Positions 11,036-23,065 are shown, counted from the stretch's first letter. The stretch: 64,000 nucleotides of DNA from Aurelia coerulea (GCA_039566865.1 CM076943.1:20246501-20310500), one strand, 5' to 3'. Numbers and translations: made by a program. Notes: generated by a model from the letters alone, not told the origin.

Positions 11036-11429
11036 AGGGGTGCTCAGTCTGGGATACCCAAAAAAAATCATTTCTAGCATGAAAATAGACCCGAAAAAAT
11101 AATTTTTCAGACCTTAAGTACCCAAAAGTTATGAAGTCAGTATCTTAAATCTGCAGAAAAGTGCCCTAGATTTCTCATGATGTATTTGGATATTAAAGTT
11201 TATTTATCTCTGTAACGTTACTTGATTCAAAGTTTGCTCGTAAATTTCATTTTTCCCAATCTTGTTACTCTTTCCTATATTTGAGACCCAAAAAAAGTTA
11301 GCCAGAATTTCAGGCATCCAACAAAATAACTGTACAAATGATTGACCTAAAAAAAATAATCCTTTCCCAAATTGTAGACCCAAAAAATTAACCCGAACAC
11401 CCAAATCCTGAATATACCAGAGTACCCCT
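11036..11429. mobile_element. Degenerate foldback related to the G-run-ended family
   Basis: The ends AGGGGTGCTCAGTCTGG and CCAGAGTACCCCT are inverted. The interior is dominated by degenerate copies of GACCCAAAAAA in both orientations, the same style as the elements at 17488 and 57555. The ends are eroded and no duplication is seen. Confidence 0.45.
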
Positions 11430-11857
11430 CGTGGGATACATAAAGCATTTACTAACGTTGAGTTCACAGGGTATCAGGTGCCTGATGCGCCAACATTACT
11501 TGGGCAGACGCCAGGCTTGGTTGGTCAGAAACAATGCTAACCACAGGGGCACCAGTTTCGATATTTTTCAATATTCTTCTTTGTGCCTTATTTCTGATTT
11601 GATTCTTTTCCTTATTCCTGATGCTTCTTGTTTCTGATGCGCAGCGTATATATTGGCCGATGCGAAAGAGAGCGGAAAGGTGCGAACGAACAGAGAGAAA
11701 AGCGGAGGAGGAAGAGCGAGAAGGGAGAAAAGAAAGAAAGAGAGTCCTGTGTGCTAACATGAGCGACGGCAATAGAAGCACTTAAAATGTGAATTTACTT
11801 GCTTCTCTCCCCCTAATATGGGAGTACTGATATTGGCAAATATCTTGTATAATAGCT

Positions 11858-12238
11858 TATTACCTGACCGACGCCTCAAAAACGAGGCAATACAAGAATC
11901 CCGCCAATCCCATTGGCTAATCGCACATTTCCCGCGGTTTTCCCGTAGCCTTGTATAATACGATACAAGGACGCGTTTTTGTCACCACAGCAACTGATTT
12001 AGGCCTGTGAGGTTTACGATAAACTTAAGCAACATAACAGTAACAAAATGTGTTTGACTAAATGATATAAGTCAAAATTAGAAGCTATCAGGTAATAAAA
12101 CTCATACTAACCGGGTTTGTAGTTGTACAGGAAAATATAAAGCCCTCGGTCTTATTGCACAGACCTCGCAAGCTCGGTCTGTACTTTTAAGACCTCGGGC
12201 TTTATATTTTCCTGTACAACACAAAACCGGTTAGTATG
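11858..12238. mobile_element. Dispersed repeat with terminal palindrome, copy 1
   Basis: About 380 bp. Its last ~130 bp (12112-12238) form an almost perfect hairpin with arms CCGGGTTTGTAGTTGTACAG / CTGTACAACACAAAACCGG. The whole unit occurs again in reverse orientation at 33395-33775. It is non-coding. Confidence 0.75.
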
Positions 12239-13004
12239 CGCATATTACACATTCAATTAGACACGTGGTCTATATCTGCCATTACTTTACGAATCTATGG
12301 GAGATTTTCTGAACAAGGACCCTTCAAGAAACCCCAAAAATAACCTTAAAATGCGATTTCTTAAACTTTCTACGTTGCAGCCATGATACGAATACCTTTC
12401 GGCAAGTATTATTTTCATTCTCTCGTTATGAATAAATAAATAAATAGCAAAAAACATTCTGTTGCATTCAATTTGTTAAGAGGATAACATGCATTGTCAT
12501 TAGCAGAGAACTCGACGAAATTTGATCATTTCGGTAAGTTCCTAAGTTTGTTGTTAAAAACCTCCTCTCTCTTGTAATTTGATTTTTCTCACATTTGTTT
12601 TTTGTTGTTTTAATTTTTTGTTGACGGAATTATGTCATTGTTATTTGCCATTTGCTATTTTGTAATATGTAATTTGTTATACTTAAATGATTAATTTGAA
12701 TCTCTATGTTAAATGTTATGGTCGCAGGGTTGCTATGTATTTCCATGCTCCTTTTGGCATCGCCTTGTAACCTTTGTCTGTTAATTGTAAATTTTATGGG
12801 AATATGAAAAAAAATTGATCATCACTTTCAGTTGTTGTTGAAGGATATTTTACAAGGGGCCTTCTCTAGAAAATCTCCCAGACCTTTGCAATGAAATATT
12901 GCTGCAATATTCAAGGTAGCGCAGCCTTTCAAATGCCATGCGCTTCTACAATGGTCATCCAATTTGTTCATCCAGTACTGAAAGATGAAAGCCAACTGCG
13001 AGAC
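12239..13004. other. AT-rich stretch without a recognisable gene
   Basis: Long T-rich runs. A segment at about 12690-12800 faintly resembles the dispersed repeat at 49258-49372. No ORF worth reporting. Confidence 0.35.
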
Positions 13005-13524
13005 AGCATAGGTTCCAAATCTTTAAAAAAGTTGGTGTGAAATTCTATGACGAATCTCTTGAACTGAATGGCTTCAAAGAAATTTTAACCATTTCGCTAC
13101 AATTGTACCTTTGGACTTTTGTGAAATCTTCATTTCAGAACTACAGCACCTTTCTTCTTTTTTAACAATTCAAGAAAAATTTTGAAAAAAACTTGACACC
13201 GTCGTATTGTTTAAACTTTCAGACGAAACATGAAATAATTTCAAATAAACCCTAGCACACGGATGTTTGCCACACCATATCAAGCAAACGTCCGTCAGTC
13301 ATGTTGAGTATGATATAGAAATCTGAGACGTCACATCCTCAAATGAGTTGAAATATAAAATAACCTGTAATTTGAAAAATATTCAAGATTTTCTGAAAAG
13401 TCCAACGGTAACATTGCAGATAAGTAGATAAAGTTTCTTTCAACACATACAATTCAAAGAAATAGGTCACATAATTTTAAACACACTTTTTTACATGGGT
13501 TTAATGATGTGTGGAACCTGTCCT
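13005..13524. mobile_element. Mutator-like foldback element, family A copy 3
   Basis: 520 bp, left end AGCATAGGTTCCAAATC, right end eroded to GGAACCTGTCCT. It is flanked by CTGCGAGAC (12996-13004) and CTACGAGAC (13525-13533), 9 bp with one mismatch. Confidence 0.8.
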
Positions 13525-13533
13525 CTACGAGAC

Positions 13534-14889
13534 AGCCAACCCATTTTCGTGCATTCTAATGACCTTAAATCGACAAATATGATTTGACCAGCTGTTTCTT
13601 ATTTCCAAGCAAATACGAAATACCGAAGCTGCGTCTCTAGGATAAATATTAATCCGTGATAAAAGTTTCTAGGCGTGGCAATGCCTAAGCCGGCACATAG
13701 TGTTTTCAATTGGCACTCACCTGCTGCAATCAGCCATTTCTTAACAAACAAATAGTATACTAAAGACCAAAGGGCCTAGCGGACTCTGTGAACTCCATGG
13801 TACTAGAACATACACGTACATACTAGAACATACACGTATTTTTTATAAGTAACTAAGGTCCAGGGCTGGTAGGCAGTTTCTCAAATTTTTGGGCAATTTT
13901 GCGACCAAAAGTTTCTTACGTGTTCCTTATATTTTTAATGCCGGTAGTATAGAGCTACTTTACTTTTGGTCTGAGGCGGTCTGAAGTGGTCTGAGGTGGG
14001 GCCTAATTCGAAGAACGATTATACAAATTATGGTTATGATCGTCGATGCACCTTTCGATTCATTTTCTTTAATAACCAGTGCACATTATCCGAAACAGTC
14101 CAGTGTTTTTCAGCACAGCTAGTAATATTTCATTTTCCAAAATAGGACCAACTGTCTTGTAAGATTCCCAACATTCAACTTTGTTGCATTTATGGTGGCC
14201 ATTCCAAAACGCCCTGTACTGCACTGCTTTTTCTAAGGGATGATAGCCAAGTGTTGGAATCTCATGCTCAGAATCTTTTTATCTCGATAGGATGTGGATG
14301 ACACAGTACCTGGTTTTGCAACTAGCCAGTCTGAACAGGTAAATGCCGTGAAAGCGAATTAAAACAAATAATAGAAAAGTTAACAGATGACCAAATCTAG
14401 CACCTAAGCACAGAATTAAAGGCGACTGCTATTGCTTTTCCGATTTGCAAGTTATTAATATTTCAGGACTGACGTCAAATGATTGCCAAGTGTTACCTGT
14501 AAAAACACACTGTTGCAATCATGCATAATTTGCCAATGCGAAGGCAGTCGTAGATGGAACAAAACATGTTAGCAGCTCAGTTTTTATTCGGATTTGCTGT
14601 GATATTTCGTTAGTGCGAGTGCATCAAACAAGTGAGGCCCATGCTTCATATTGCATTTGATACAGTTACAATACGTGAGAATAGCAACAGCTTATGGATT
14701 CTTTTAAGCTCATTATAATGCTGTTTGTTCTTCAACTTCACACTGCAAGCAACTGACCATCAAGAGGATACAAGCTTCTTGACTTAAATATAACGGCGAA
14801 CTTGCTTGCCTAGCAAATTAGGAAATGGCAGTTGATTCATAAAGTACATATGAAGATTTGGATGACATCTGACAAAATTGTAGACCCTT
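13534..14889. other. Stretch without a recognisable gene
   Basis: It contains the candidate exon at 13721 and a short direct repeat TACTAGAACATACACGTA near 13801-13838. CAGGGCTGGTAGGCAG near 13861 resembles a hAT end without a partner. Confidence 0.35.
13721..13775 (-). CDS. Candidate 55-nt exon (weak)
   Basis: On the minus strand GCTAG precedes and a strong donor CAG|GTGAGT follows the open stretch LWSLVYYLFVKKWLIAA, which would make part of a membrane helix. The exit phase (one base) fits the entry of the candidate exon at 7901. The acceptor lacks a pyrimidine tract. No family is recognised. Confidence 0.25.
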
Positions 14890-15410
14890 GTAGTTGCAGT
14901 TGCAGAAAGACTTTATTGCAAAGAAACTCAACGAGGTCGTGCAGTGCATAAAACCCAACTGACATAACAATCATCAATGGTTACATTTTGTGAACATTGG
15001 AACTGTTTTGATTGGAGCTAGCCTTAGCCTTTTCCTATCAGGTATCGCATTGTAGATCACATGCAGTCTCTAAACTTTATTGCTAAGAAACTCAAAGAGG
15101 TCGTGCGGTGCATAAACCCAACACACATAACAATGATCATGGCTACATTTTGTGAAAATTGGAATTGTTTCAGTGAGATTTGTTACACAGTTTGCTTTAG
15201 CCTTTTCTTCACCAGGTATCGTATTGTAAATCACAAGCAGTCTCTACACTTAATTGCAAATAAACTCAAAGAGATAGTGCAGAGCATCAACCCAAAAGAC
15301 ACAACAATCACCAATGGCTACATTGTGTGAAAATTAGAACTGTTCTGGTTGAGTTCTGTTAGACAGTTGGCTTTAGCTTTTGCTTTACAAGGTATCGCAT
15401 TGCTTGAACG
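14890..15410 (+). repeat. Three tandem copies of a ~165-175-bp unit
   Basis: Landmark CTTTATTGC recurs at 14911 and 15075 and as CTTAATTGC at 15249. AAACTCAAAGAGGTCGTGC and GGTATCGCATTGTA are shared by the units. In one frame the unit reads LHLIANKLKEIVQSINP with conservative changes, but unit 1 carries a stop. It may be a decayed exon triplication or non-coding. Confidence 0.7.
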
Positions 15411-15565
15411 CTACCAACTGGTTGTTAAGCTCATCGCCAAACTGTTTCAAAGATGGGTGAAGCCCAGCCTTGCCAGATAACGATCATGATGATGCTAAAC
15501 CGAAGAAAACAAGCTCATTCTACAGCAAATCCCTTCTTGGGAGAAAATTAGCTTACGCTTTATAT

Positions 15566-15763
15566 TGTTGTGACGCAGTGGTGTAATCCTCTGACATTGC
15601 AGCCAGAACAGTCAAGAGGACAGGGTTCGATCCCCAGGTAGAGCCCCACCACCACTTGAGCGCCATGACAAGGGATCGCAGACTCGATTAGGCCTATTCT
15701 ACTCCTGTGATCCTAGCGCTTGGTGCTTAAAACCGCAACTTCACCTTCACCTTCATTCAATAA
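15566..15763 (+). mobile_element. tRNA-derived SINE, copy 1
   Basis: The head resembles a tRNA: box A-like TGACGCAGTGG at 15571 and box B GGTTCGATCCC near 15626. A conserved body follows (CGCCATGACAAGGGATCGC), and the tail is CTTCACCTTCACCTTCA. Reverse-oriented relatives at 22526-22686 and 41341-41790 share head and body. It would be transcribed by RNA polymerase III and moved by LINE machinery. Confidence 0.75.
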
Positions 15764-17144
15764 ACGATGAGAGTGCTGCGAATCAGGAAAGATGTGCAAT
15801 CAGTAAAGTTAGGTCCAGATACTCGAAACTGTTCATGCAAGCTTCAACGTTTGTAGCGAAATTGAGAGATGGTGGAGACTTTGGCCAAATTATCATGGTA
15901 AGTACTGTAATATCTTTTTATTCTGTTCAAGCATGACCAATAAAATCATCATATGGAATAAGGAGGAAATGGGCTTTGAGATAACATATTTTAAATGTTT
16001 CAGAAAAAAATGCTTAATTATCAAGTTTTAACCTAGTATTGGGAGCAATGTAGTCGAATTCATGATTTATCGTAAAAAAAGAGCCTATTTAGCCTCCCTC
16101 TTTATTAAGCCCCCACACTCATGTCAAATGCCGGAGGTTACCAAAGAGTTCCTATCTATTTAGCTAAACAAGTTTGTATGTTAACTTTGAAATAGTTTGG
16201 GATACAAACTGTGTCAAGTTTGTGTATTTCACTCGAAAAATTGTATGTTGATTCCGCAAAATATGGGGTAAAAGAACTAAAAAACTATCGTATCAAATCC
16301 TTGTCACCTGACCTTGTGAATAAGCCCCCTATCTAATAAGCACACTCTCTTTTAACCTCCCCCTCCCTCTGGAGTCTCACAAATTAAATATGGCCCAACG
16401 GGGCTTGATAGAGCTTCTATGGTATAAAGGGCAGGGAGAAAGCGTAACAAAATGTCTCCCTTCTGAAAACATAAGGAGATGCCTTGTTGTCTCTTATAAT
16501 CTATTTTTCAATTGAATGCCATTATTTACGAAGTTAATTGTTTTAATCAGTCAAGGGAGCATTTATCGCTTTATTAAACGATCTATCAAACGATGGGAAG
16601 TTATACACTGGTTGTGTGCTTCTATTAAGGAGCACTGCAACTAATATGTACCTGCGGAGGAGTAATGTCCATAGTTTCGCAGAGGAGGTATACGCTAGCT
16701 CCTCCACAGTAGTAACTTATTTTTTCCTCCGCAAAAGAACAAAGCTGTGGGAATCAAGCATAACTGCAGTATCTAACCACCCATCACCAATCATCTCTCA
16801 AAGACTAAAGACGAGTTTAAATGTGGGTCCCATCTCATCAATTCTTAACACAGAGACACATTCTAGAGGAATGGGAGGCTACATGGCTGCAAGCCAAACT
16901 TGGCTACAAGCGGCGGCCTATCCGTCGGGGTCGTGACTTTAGGCCTGTTTTGAAAATTTCTTAAAGGGGCTTCCTTGAGAAAATCCTTCATAATTTCAGT
17001 GGCCGATTTCAGTCAAGCAAATTCTAAAATATGTTTTTGGACATGTTCACCATTGAGCGATATTTCCAATAATGGTGCCTTGAAATCCAGGGAGTAGTAA
17101 ACAGCAGTTGCCTTTCAAACCGGGATTACTTTTTTACGAACCCA
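15764..17144. other. Stretch without a recognisable gene
   Basis: GTAAGT at 15899 and a C-rich stretch at 16090-16380 are the only landmarks. The 106-residue plus-strand ORF at 16616-16936 has no family features and uses no typical start context. Confidence 0.35.
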
Positions 17145-17445
17145 CAGTGGCAGATTTAGGGGGGACAAGTGGGGGCAATTGCCCCCTCTTAACGATGAAA
17201 ACTCAGCTTGGTGCCCCTCTTCTGGCGAGAAAAGCGCCCCTCATCCTGACTCTAACGCATAATTTCTTAACTTTTTCGATATAAATATGGGGGAAACATA
17301 TAAATCAAGGCGTTATTTAGTAGTAAATCAAATAATTTTCATTAAAAAGCGTCCAAAATATTTTCGCGCGCTTTCTATATTATATTTGGTGCCGTCTTTG
17401 CAAGTTGCCCCCCCCCCCTTCAACTTCGGGCTGGATCCGCCCCTG
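17145..17445. mobile_element. hAT-like MITE
   Basis: 301 bp with ends CAGTGGCAGATTTAGG / GGCTGGATCCGCCCCTG and a perfect 8-bp duplication CGAACCCA (17137-17144 and 17446-17453). CAGTGGCG-type ends plus 8 bp are typical of hAT elements. It is non-coding. Confidence 0.85.
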
Positions 17446-17455
17446 CGAACCCAGA

Positions 17456-17982
17456 ATGATTATGAGTGGTAGTTAGCGCATCTGGTACCCGGGGGGTACT
17501 CCAATTATGGCCTGACAGGGGGGTTCAGTCAGGGTTAAAGAGGGCCAAAGCAAAAATTTTGCAAAATACCCTCAAATGGTAGCATCTTTTTACAGAAAAC
17601 CTCAAATGGTAGTTTGTGGACCTAAAATTGGGCCATTTGGTAGCATCTAATAGTAAAATTTTCTGCAGCTTTTCAACATTTTCTATTGTAAAAACTGATT
17701 GAACAAAGCAAGAAAACTTCAAAATTCATTGATAGTTATTGCTGCAACGACGATATTGTCATGCGGAGGAGCCCATTGAGTTGAAATCTTATAACTGGCC
17801 AGGAATCTTGGAATACCCCCAATTGGTAGTATATGTTGACAAATAGGGCCATTTGTTAGCCATTTCGTAAGATCCTCAAACCGACTGGACCCCCCTGTTA
17901 GGCCATGATGGGAGTGCCCCGCCCCGGGATCTGGTATGTCTATCAATCGCAGTAACTACGACGTTGTAATCAGTCTAGAGCG
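17456..17982. mobile_element. Half of a Mutator-like family C element, interrupted
   Basis: GATTATGAGTGGTAGTTAG on the left and AACTACGACG...AATCAGTCTA on the right match the right portion of the family C element at 40976-41049. The match is split by the G-run-ended insertion at 17488-17928. Confidence 0.6.
17488..17928. mobile_element. G-run-ended element with 8-bp duplication
   Basis: 441 bp. Left end CCCGGGGGGTACTCC, right end GGAGTGCCCCGCCCCGGG, perfect 8-bp duplication ATCTGGTA (17480-17487 and 17929-17936). The interior holds inverted copies of GGCCTGACAGGGGGGT and repeated CAAATGGTAGCAT motifs. It is non-coding. Confidence 0.85.
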
Positions 17983-18029
17983 AGAACACTTGATAGAATT
18001 CCATAGCAATACAATAAATTCAAACTCAC

Positions 18030-18157
18030 CAGCCAGAGAGCACATCTGATCCATTTTCAAATGAAATAGTACAATTATTATTCGACTTGTTATTCCCCTG
18101 ATTCACCGGAGTGAGTTCTTCATGAAATGGGTCGAGCGCAAATACTTTAACAGCAAC
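18030..18157 (-). CDS. Candidate 128-nt exon of an unidentified minus-strand gene
   Basis: On the minus strand the stretch is bounded by an acceptor TTTTATCTCTGCAG and a strong donor GCTG|GTGAGT. One frame is fully open: it starts VAVKVFALDPFHEELTPVNQ and continues with an Asn-rich loop, Cys and FENGSDVLSG. Entry phase is 0, exit phase 2. Asn-rich sequons (NCT) suggest an extracellular region. The entry phase fits the exit of the exon at 23443-23532. The style recalls extracellular domains just before membrane regions (GAIN or REJ type), but this is a guess. I do not recognise the protein. Confidence 0.5.
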
Positions 18158-18404
18158 CTGCAGAGATAAAATACAATGATAATGAGGTTCACTCTGGAAA
18201 ACTTTGATGCTGAGTTATCAATAAAGTGCAATAAAACTGACTAACACATAATACGTTAATGCCATACCGTTTAAGAAGACATTTGGCCTCCACCAAGAAC
18301 GATACTTACAACTGTTCATTTTCCATTTTCTTCAACCGTTAATTTATTCAAAGTGGGTTGAGAGGATTTCTAGCTATTTCTAGCAAATCTAGGCCCACTA
18401 TGCA

Positions 18405-18580
18405 TGCCGCATCAAGGCATGGGATTCCTAGTTTAACGCTCCTTCCGAAGGACGGCGGAGTGAGTTGCTTGGTCAGGCCTCCGAAAGGTCACCCATCCGG
18501 ATTTTGACCTCAAACGACCGAACTTAACCTCAGTTACCGAACAGAAACTGTATGAGTCGCTCGGCCACCAACCCATAAAT
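18405..18580 (-). pseudogene. 5S rRNA-like sequence (SINE3 or 5S pseudogene candidate)
   Basis: Read on the plus strand, GGTCACCCATCC, then GACCGAACTTAACCTC and a closing CGGCCA, in that order and spacing, resemble the reverse complement of animal 5S rRNA (TGGATGGG-type loop and control region). It is degenerate and could instead be a 5S-derived SINE head. Confidence 0.35.
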
Positions 18581-18707
18581 CTTCAAATCTAACTTTGAAT
18601 TACAAGAACAGTACGATAAAGGAAAAGGAAATTGCAGTTCCATATCCAACTATGCAGTAAAACTAGTCCATATGCAATGAACTTGATTTTCACCAGTCTT
18701 GCATCAT

Positions 18708-19232
18708 AGCATAGGTTCCAAATCTTTATCTTGGCATAAAAAGGTGGGTGTAAAATTCTATGACCTATCTCTTCTGATTGAATGGCTTGAAAGAAACTTT
18801 AGAAAATTATCTATAATTCTACCGTTGGACTTTTCAGAAATTTTGAATATTTTTGGAGAGTACAGCGTATCTTACATTTCAACTCATTTGAGGATGTGAC
18901 GTCATCAAATTTCCAAATCATAAACCAGATGAGTGACAGACTTCTGCTTAATACCATATTGTAGGCACTCATAAACTATGGTTTTCTTCAAAATTACTTC
19001 ATGTTGCGTCAAACAGTTTAGAAATTACGATGGTTTTAAGTTTTTTTGAAAATTTTTCTTGAATTCTTGAAAAAAAAAGAAAAACACTCTAATTCTGAAA
19101 ATATTGAAAATTTCAGAAAAGTCCAATGGTAGAATTATAGAGAAATAGCTAAAGTTTCTTTGAAATCATTCGGTTCAAAGAAATAGGTCACTCAATTTTA
19201 CACCAGCCTTTTAAAGATTTAGAACCTATGCT
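18708..19232. mobile_element. Mutator-like foldback element, family A copy 4
   Basis: 525 bp, ends AGCATAGGTTCCAAATC / GATTTAGAACCTATGCT, flanked by TTGCATCAT (18699-18707) and TCGCATCAT (19233-19241), 9 bp with one mismatch. Confidence 0.85.
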
Positions 19233-19382
19233 TCGCATCATCAAGTTACACTGGATTGTACAATAACGACGAAATTCCTCAGCTTTGATCATACCTCGTA
19301 AAATGTTTAAGATAAATGGAACGTTCTACTGAAGAGCTACAGAGAAGGTAAACTAATGGGAGAGCGAAAACTACGTCCTTTA

Positions 19383-19512
19383 CTTAGACTTATGAACTGG
19401 AGTTCCTTGTTTCCCTGCGCTCTTAGACTTTAAGTTGGCGCTTCGGACAACAGAACTCTTGAGCAATGTACGCAATTATGCAAGGGATTCATCGTCATAA
19501 ATCTATCGTTTA
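19383..19512. repeat. Eroded family C fragment
   Basis: TTAGACTTATGAACTGGAG at the left and TTCATCGTCATAAATCTA at the right match the ends of the family C element at 56926-57477 with several changes. Confidence 0.4.
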
Positions 19513-19563
19513 CTATCTTCAAAAGTCGATAAAGGGTTGGGACATTTTAGGGACACCCAGTAG

Positions 19564-21379
19564 CAGGGCTGGAAAAAAACTTTTCTTCCTGGCAGCAAAA
19601 GCCAAAATAAGAATTTCCTGCGAAATCTAGCCGAAATTTCCTGCAATTAGGATTATAAGATATTTCCCTTTTTCAAGCAGCATCCCTGAATTTTGTCCAG
19701 AATGAATTTGAATTCTAACTAAAGTACTAACTTGTACTTGAAAAACAGCCCATCGAGATGAAATGTTACTTGAAAACAAGGTAGCCATTTACATTGAATG
19801 GTATAGTATGGTCATGGAAAATCTTTTGACCACACATTTAGTTCTTCAACGGGAAAGCTTAATCTTACATAACTATAAACCCAGCTAATGTTCAGTGAAC
19901 CATCTATTCGCTTTGGGTTTCATGGTTGCTGTTCCATTTGAGAATCTCATGAAAGACTCAATTACATGGATAAAAGCTTTATTTTGTGGTTTGATCATTG
20001 ATGGCCAAAAAGGTTTTTAATCAATGAAATTATACTTCCTATCTTCATCAGGGGTTCAAAGCTTAAATTATCAAAGGCCTCAATTATTGCCAAATGTTTG
20101 GTTCATAAAATATTATCAAGAGGAAACCGTTTCGTTGGATCTTCTTTCCTTTAAAATTTGTTTTCATTGATGCCATCTCAACCCGATTTATGTGGCAGAG
20201 GAACATTTACATTGCATTGACCAGATTGCAAAATTTATTGGAATGAATTTCAGACTTTCAGTTCGTGATTGATTCCACCCTTACACGTGATTGTCATAAG
20301 ATAAGAATTGACCCATTACTGAAAGCTTGTTGATTCTAGCAGATTTTGAGTACTAAAAGTTTCGGTTTCATAAAGGCTCTTCAAATTGGTGTTATATTTA
20401 TTTGTTGGGATCTCCTGCACCTTCGTGAATACATCATAGCCATTTTTATAAAACTACGCTTCCGTTTATATGCATGTAACAAAGTAGAACAAAAAGTGGA
20501 AGTATGCTTCAATGAAAATGTGTCTTAACTGATACTTTCCAGTACCTGAGTTTCTTAATGCTTAAAGCGATATCCGAGAATTGGGTTTCCCACAAAGAGT
20601 CTTTTGAAAGGGGGCATCGGCTGACCCAGAAATAAGCTCCGGAAGTTGGATCACGTCTAGGTTTTTGAAAGCAAATTTATGAACACAAACAAGGTGTCAG
20701 CATGTAGCTGAAAGGCTAAGCTATTTTTGAGATATTGCTTGGTTAAGCTTACGACTACCCTTTGAAAAACCAGTCCTAAAATATGGTGATTGAGTCATTT
20801 CATGGAATCTTTCCTCCTTCTCCCGTCCATGTTTTGGAAGACGGAACAAAGCCGAATTCCAAATTTTGAATGGTAGCACGATTTTTGAATAAGGAACAGA
20901 TATCGATTGTTTTTCAAACAGCAAATTTCCCCAGATGACTTCAAGTCCACCTCTTGCGTTAAATTTTCACAAAATTTTCACTGGAAAAGGAGTCTGATTA
21001 TTTCACTGCAAGTGAGAAACAATGGATTCGAAATTTTCTTTAGATCTCGTTTTTCGAACAGTAATCATAGCTTGAAAAGCCTACGCAGCAACTCAACAGA
21101 TAGTTAAACCTTTTGAATAAACGGTGGTAAAACCTTTTCCATAACTTTTGTTTTCAGAAAGCTACCTATGATCTAGCTTTTGAAGTTTTATTGGTTCACC
21201 GGTATTTGTATTGTACAAATAGTGTGAAATAGTGGCAAGACGTCATTCAAACAAAAACTATGGCGAAAATTGTGTTGCAAATAAAAGGAATATAGATATG
21301 AAATTTCCTGCGAAAAAGTGACAAATTTCCTGCGAACCATTTTCGTCAAAAATTTCCTGCTGGACATTTTCAAGCCCTG
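19564..21379. mobile_element. 1.8-kb hAT-like element
   Basis: Ends CAGGGCTGGAAAAA / TTTTCAAGCCCTG with a perfect 8-bp duplication CCCAGTAG (19556-19563 and 21380-21387). Subterminal copies of AAATTTCCTGCGAA occur near both ends. 1816 bp, but no frame encodes a recognisable hAT transposase, so it is a deleted or decayed copy. Confidence 0.8.
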
Positions 21380-21387
21380 CCCAGTAG

Positions 21388-22525
21388 AACGCTTAAGCAT
21401 GCAATCCACGAGTTAAATCATGAGCTCTTAAATGCAATTCAAACGAATTCACTGGAACTCAGATCTAACTCAGCCCTCCTTCACATACCTCGACTGTTGG
21501 CCTACACTTTTGAATGAAGTTCATGACGCAATGAATGTTTTGCAACCAAAAGTCTCGAACTGTTAAAGTTTCAGACAAACTGTTGTCTGCAATTTGAGCA
21601 TCCAGAAGGCACTCAAAAATCTCATTGGCTATATTTTTGCTGACGATAATTCGTTTTGAACCATTCAATTGAGATTTTGTTAAGCAATGTTAATTCTATG
21701 TACATATAACCCATTTCAAGCGAAAAATTTAATCAATGAGCTGTAAAAAGGATATTTTTCCGATTTTCCAATAAATGTATAAACCATTCAGTCCGAAATT
21801 TTCGTCCGGTACTTCCCCTCCGAAATATTTTGATTTTAAATATAAATCATACATAGAGAAATGAAATACATTCAAAAGTGTAGGGCAACGGTCGAGATAA
21901 GTGAAAGTGAGCAGGTCAATAACAAGGAAAAGAAGACAGAAATCATTAAATTCATTTGAGTTCATTTCCAGTTGCACTTGTTTTTCTGTCTGACCAGGCG
22001 AGCTGGCCTTTCCAATGTAATCGCAGCAACCTAGTCAAAAACGGATTGACTCGCTCGTACACGTGTGCGCTGTGACTGTGAATCATCAAACAAAGCCTCG
22101 TTTTGGTTTTAGCAGGGTTGGCTCAGGGTTAGAGCAGAGCTACAGGCTGGTCAACCCTCCCACGTAATTGCGATCACTGGCGAGCCAGAGCCGAGCTAGA
22201 TCCTAGCTGGGTCAACTCTCCCATGTAAGCATCCCCTAAGCTGCTTCCACTCACGGCCACAGACCCCAACCCGCATTCCTCAAAACTTCAACCGACGGAA
22301 GAAAATAAATAATTGAGGTGGCTTATGAAAATTTAATTGAATGTCTCATTTCATTGAGATAAATGCGGTATTGTCAACGAATTAGGCGTGTGAATTTATA
22401 TCACACAGACAACCATGTAATGAATAGTGGTATCAGATGGGAACCTGTTTGAATATCAAATGCAACAACGCAACCAAAAATATTAATGTGAACGTGAAAA
22501 TGAAGTTGCGGTTTTTAGCAAGAAG
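21388..22525. other. Stretch without a recognisable gene
   Basis: No ORF with family features. A short inverted G/C-rich section lies near 22110-22220 (AGCTAGATCCTAGCTGGGTC), with nothing else to support a feature. Confidence 0.35.
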
Positions 22526-22686
22526 AGCTGGGATCGCGGAAGGAGAGTAGACCTAATCGAATCCGCGATCCCTTGTCATGGCGCTTTAGTGGTGGGGCGC
22601 GAATTGCTCTCGAACCATGTCCGCCTGACTGTTTTGGCTTCAAATTCAAAGATAAAGAATTACACCGCTGCACCAACAGCATTATG
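22526..22686 (-). mobile_element. tRNA-derived SINE, copy 2
   Basis: The reverse complement begins with a box A-like GGTGCAGCGGTGTAATTC. A weak box B, GGTTCGAGAGC, follows, then the body GCGCCATGACAAGGGATCGC shared with the copy at 15566. The tail is lost. Confidence 0.65.
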
Positions 22687-22884
22687 TTTTAAATCCTCAT
22701 AAAGGTGGATGTAAAATTCAATGACCTATTTCTTTGAACTGGATGTCTTCAAAGAAACTACAGCTATTTTGCGATAATTCTACCTTTGGAATTTTCTGAA
22801 ACCTTCAATATTTTCAGAATTAGAGTGCTTTACTTCCTTGCTAAGAATTCAACAAAACTTTTCAAAAAAACCTTAAAACCATCT
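22687..22884. repeat. Family A foldback, truncated copy
   Basis: AAAGGTGGATGTAAAATTC and the following ~190 bp match the left half of the family A elements. The right half and the terminus are missing. Confidence 0.6.
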
Positions 22885-22995
22885 AACATTAAATCTTACG
22901 ATATATTTTACATTCTACTATACCTAATTCTAATTACTATACGACACTACAGGAACGATACCAAAGGGAGCGAAAGACAATGACTACCCCATGGC
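22885..22995 (-). repeat. Dispersed repeat, copy 1
   Basis: Its reverse complement (TTTCGCTCCCTTTGGTATCG, then a ~60-bp AT-rich tail) matches 49258-49372. It may be the 3' end of an unrecognised retroelement. Confidence 0.45.
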
Positions 22996-23004
22996 TAATA
23001 TCTA

Positions 23005-23065
23005 AAAACACGAAACACGAAACACGAAACACGAAACACGAAACACGAAACACGAAACACGAAAC
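23005..23065 (+). repeat. (AAACACG)n microsatellite
   Basis: About eight perfect 7-bp units. They are read as a spurious KHETRNT peptide repeat. Confidence 0.95.

Noticed and set aside
16616..16936. 106-codon plus-strand ORF
   Set aside because: No family resemblance, splice context or repeat link. Its length is within what chance allows.
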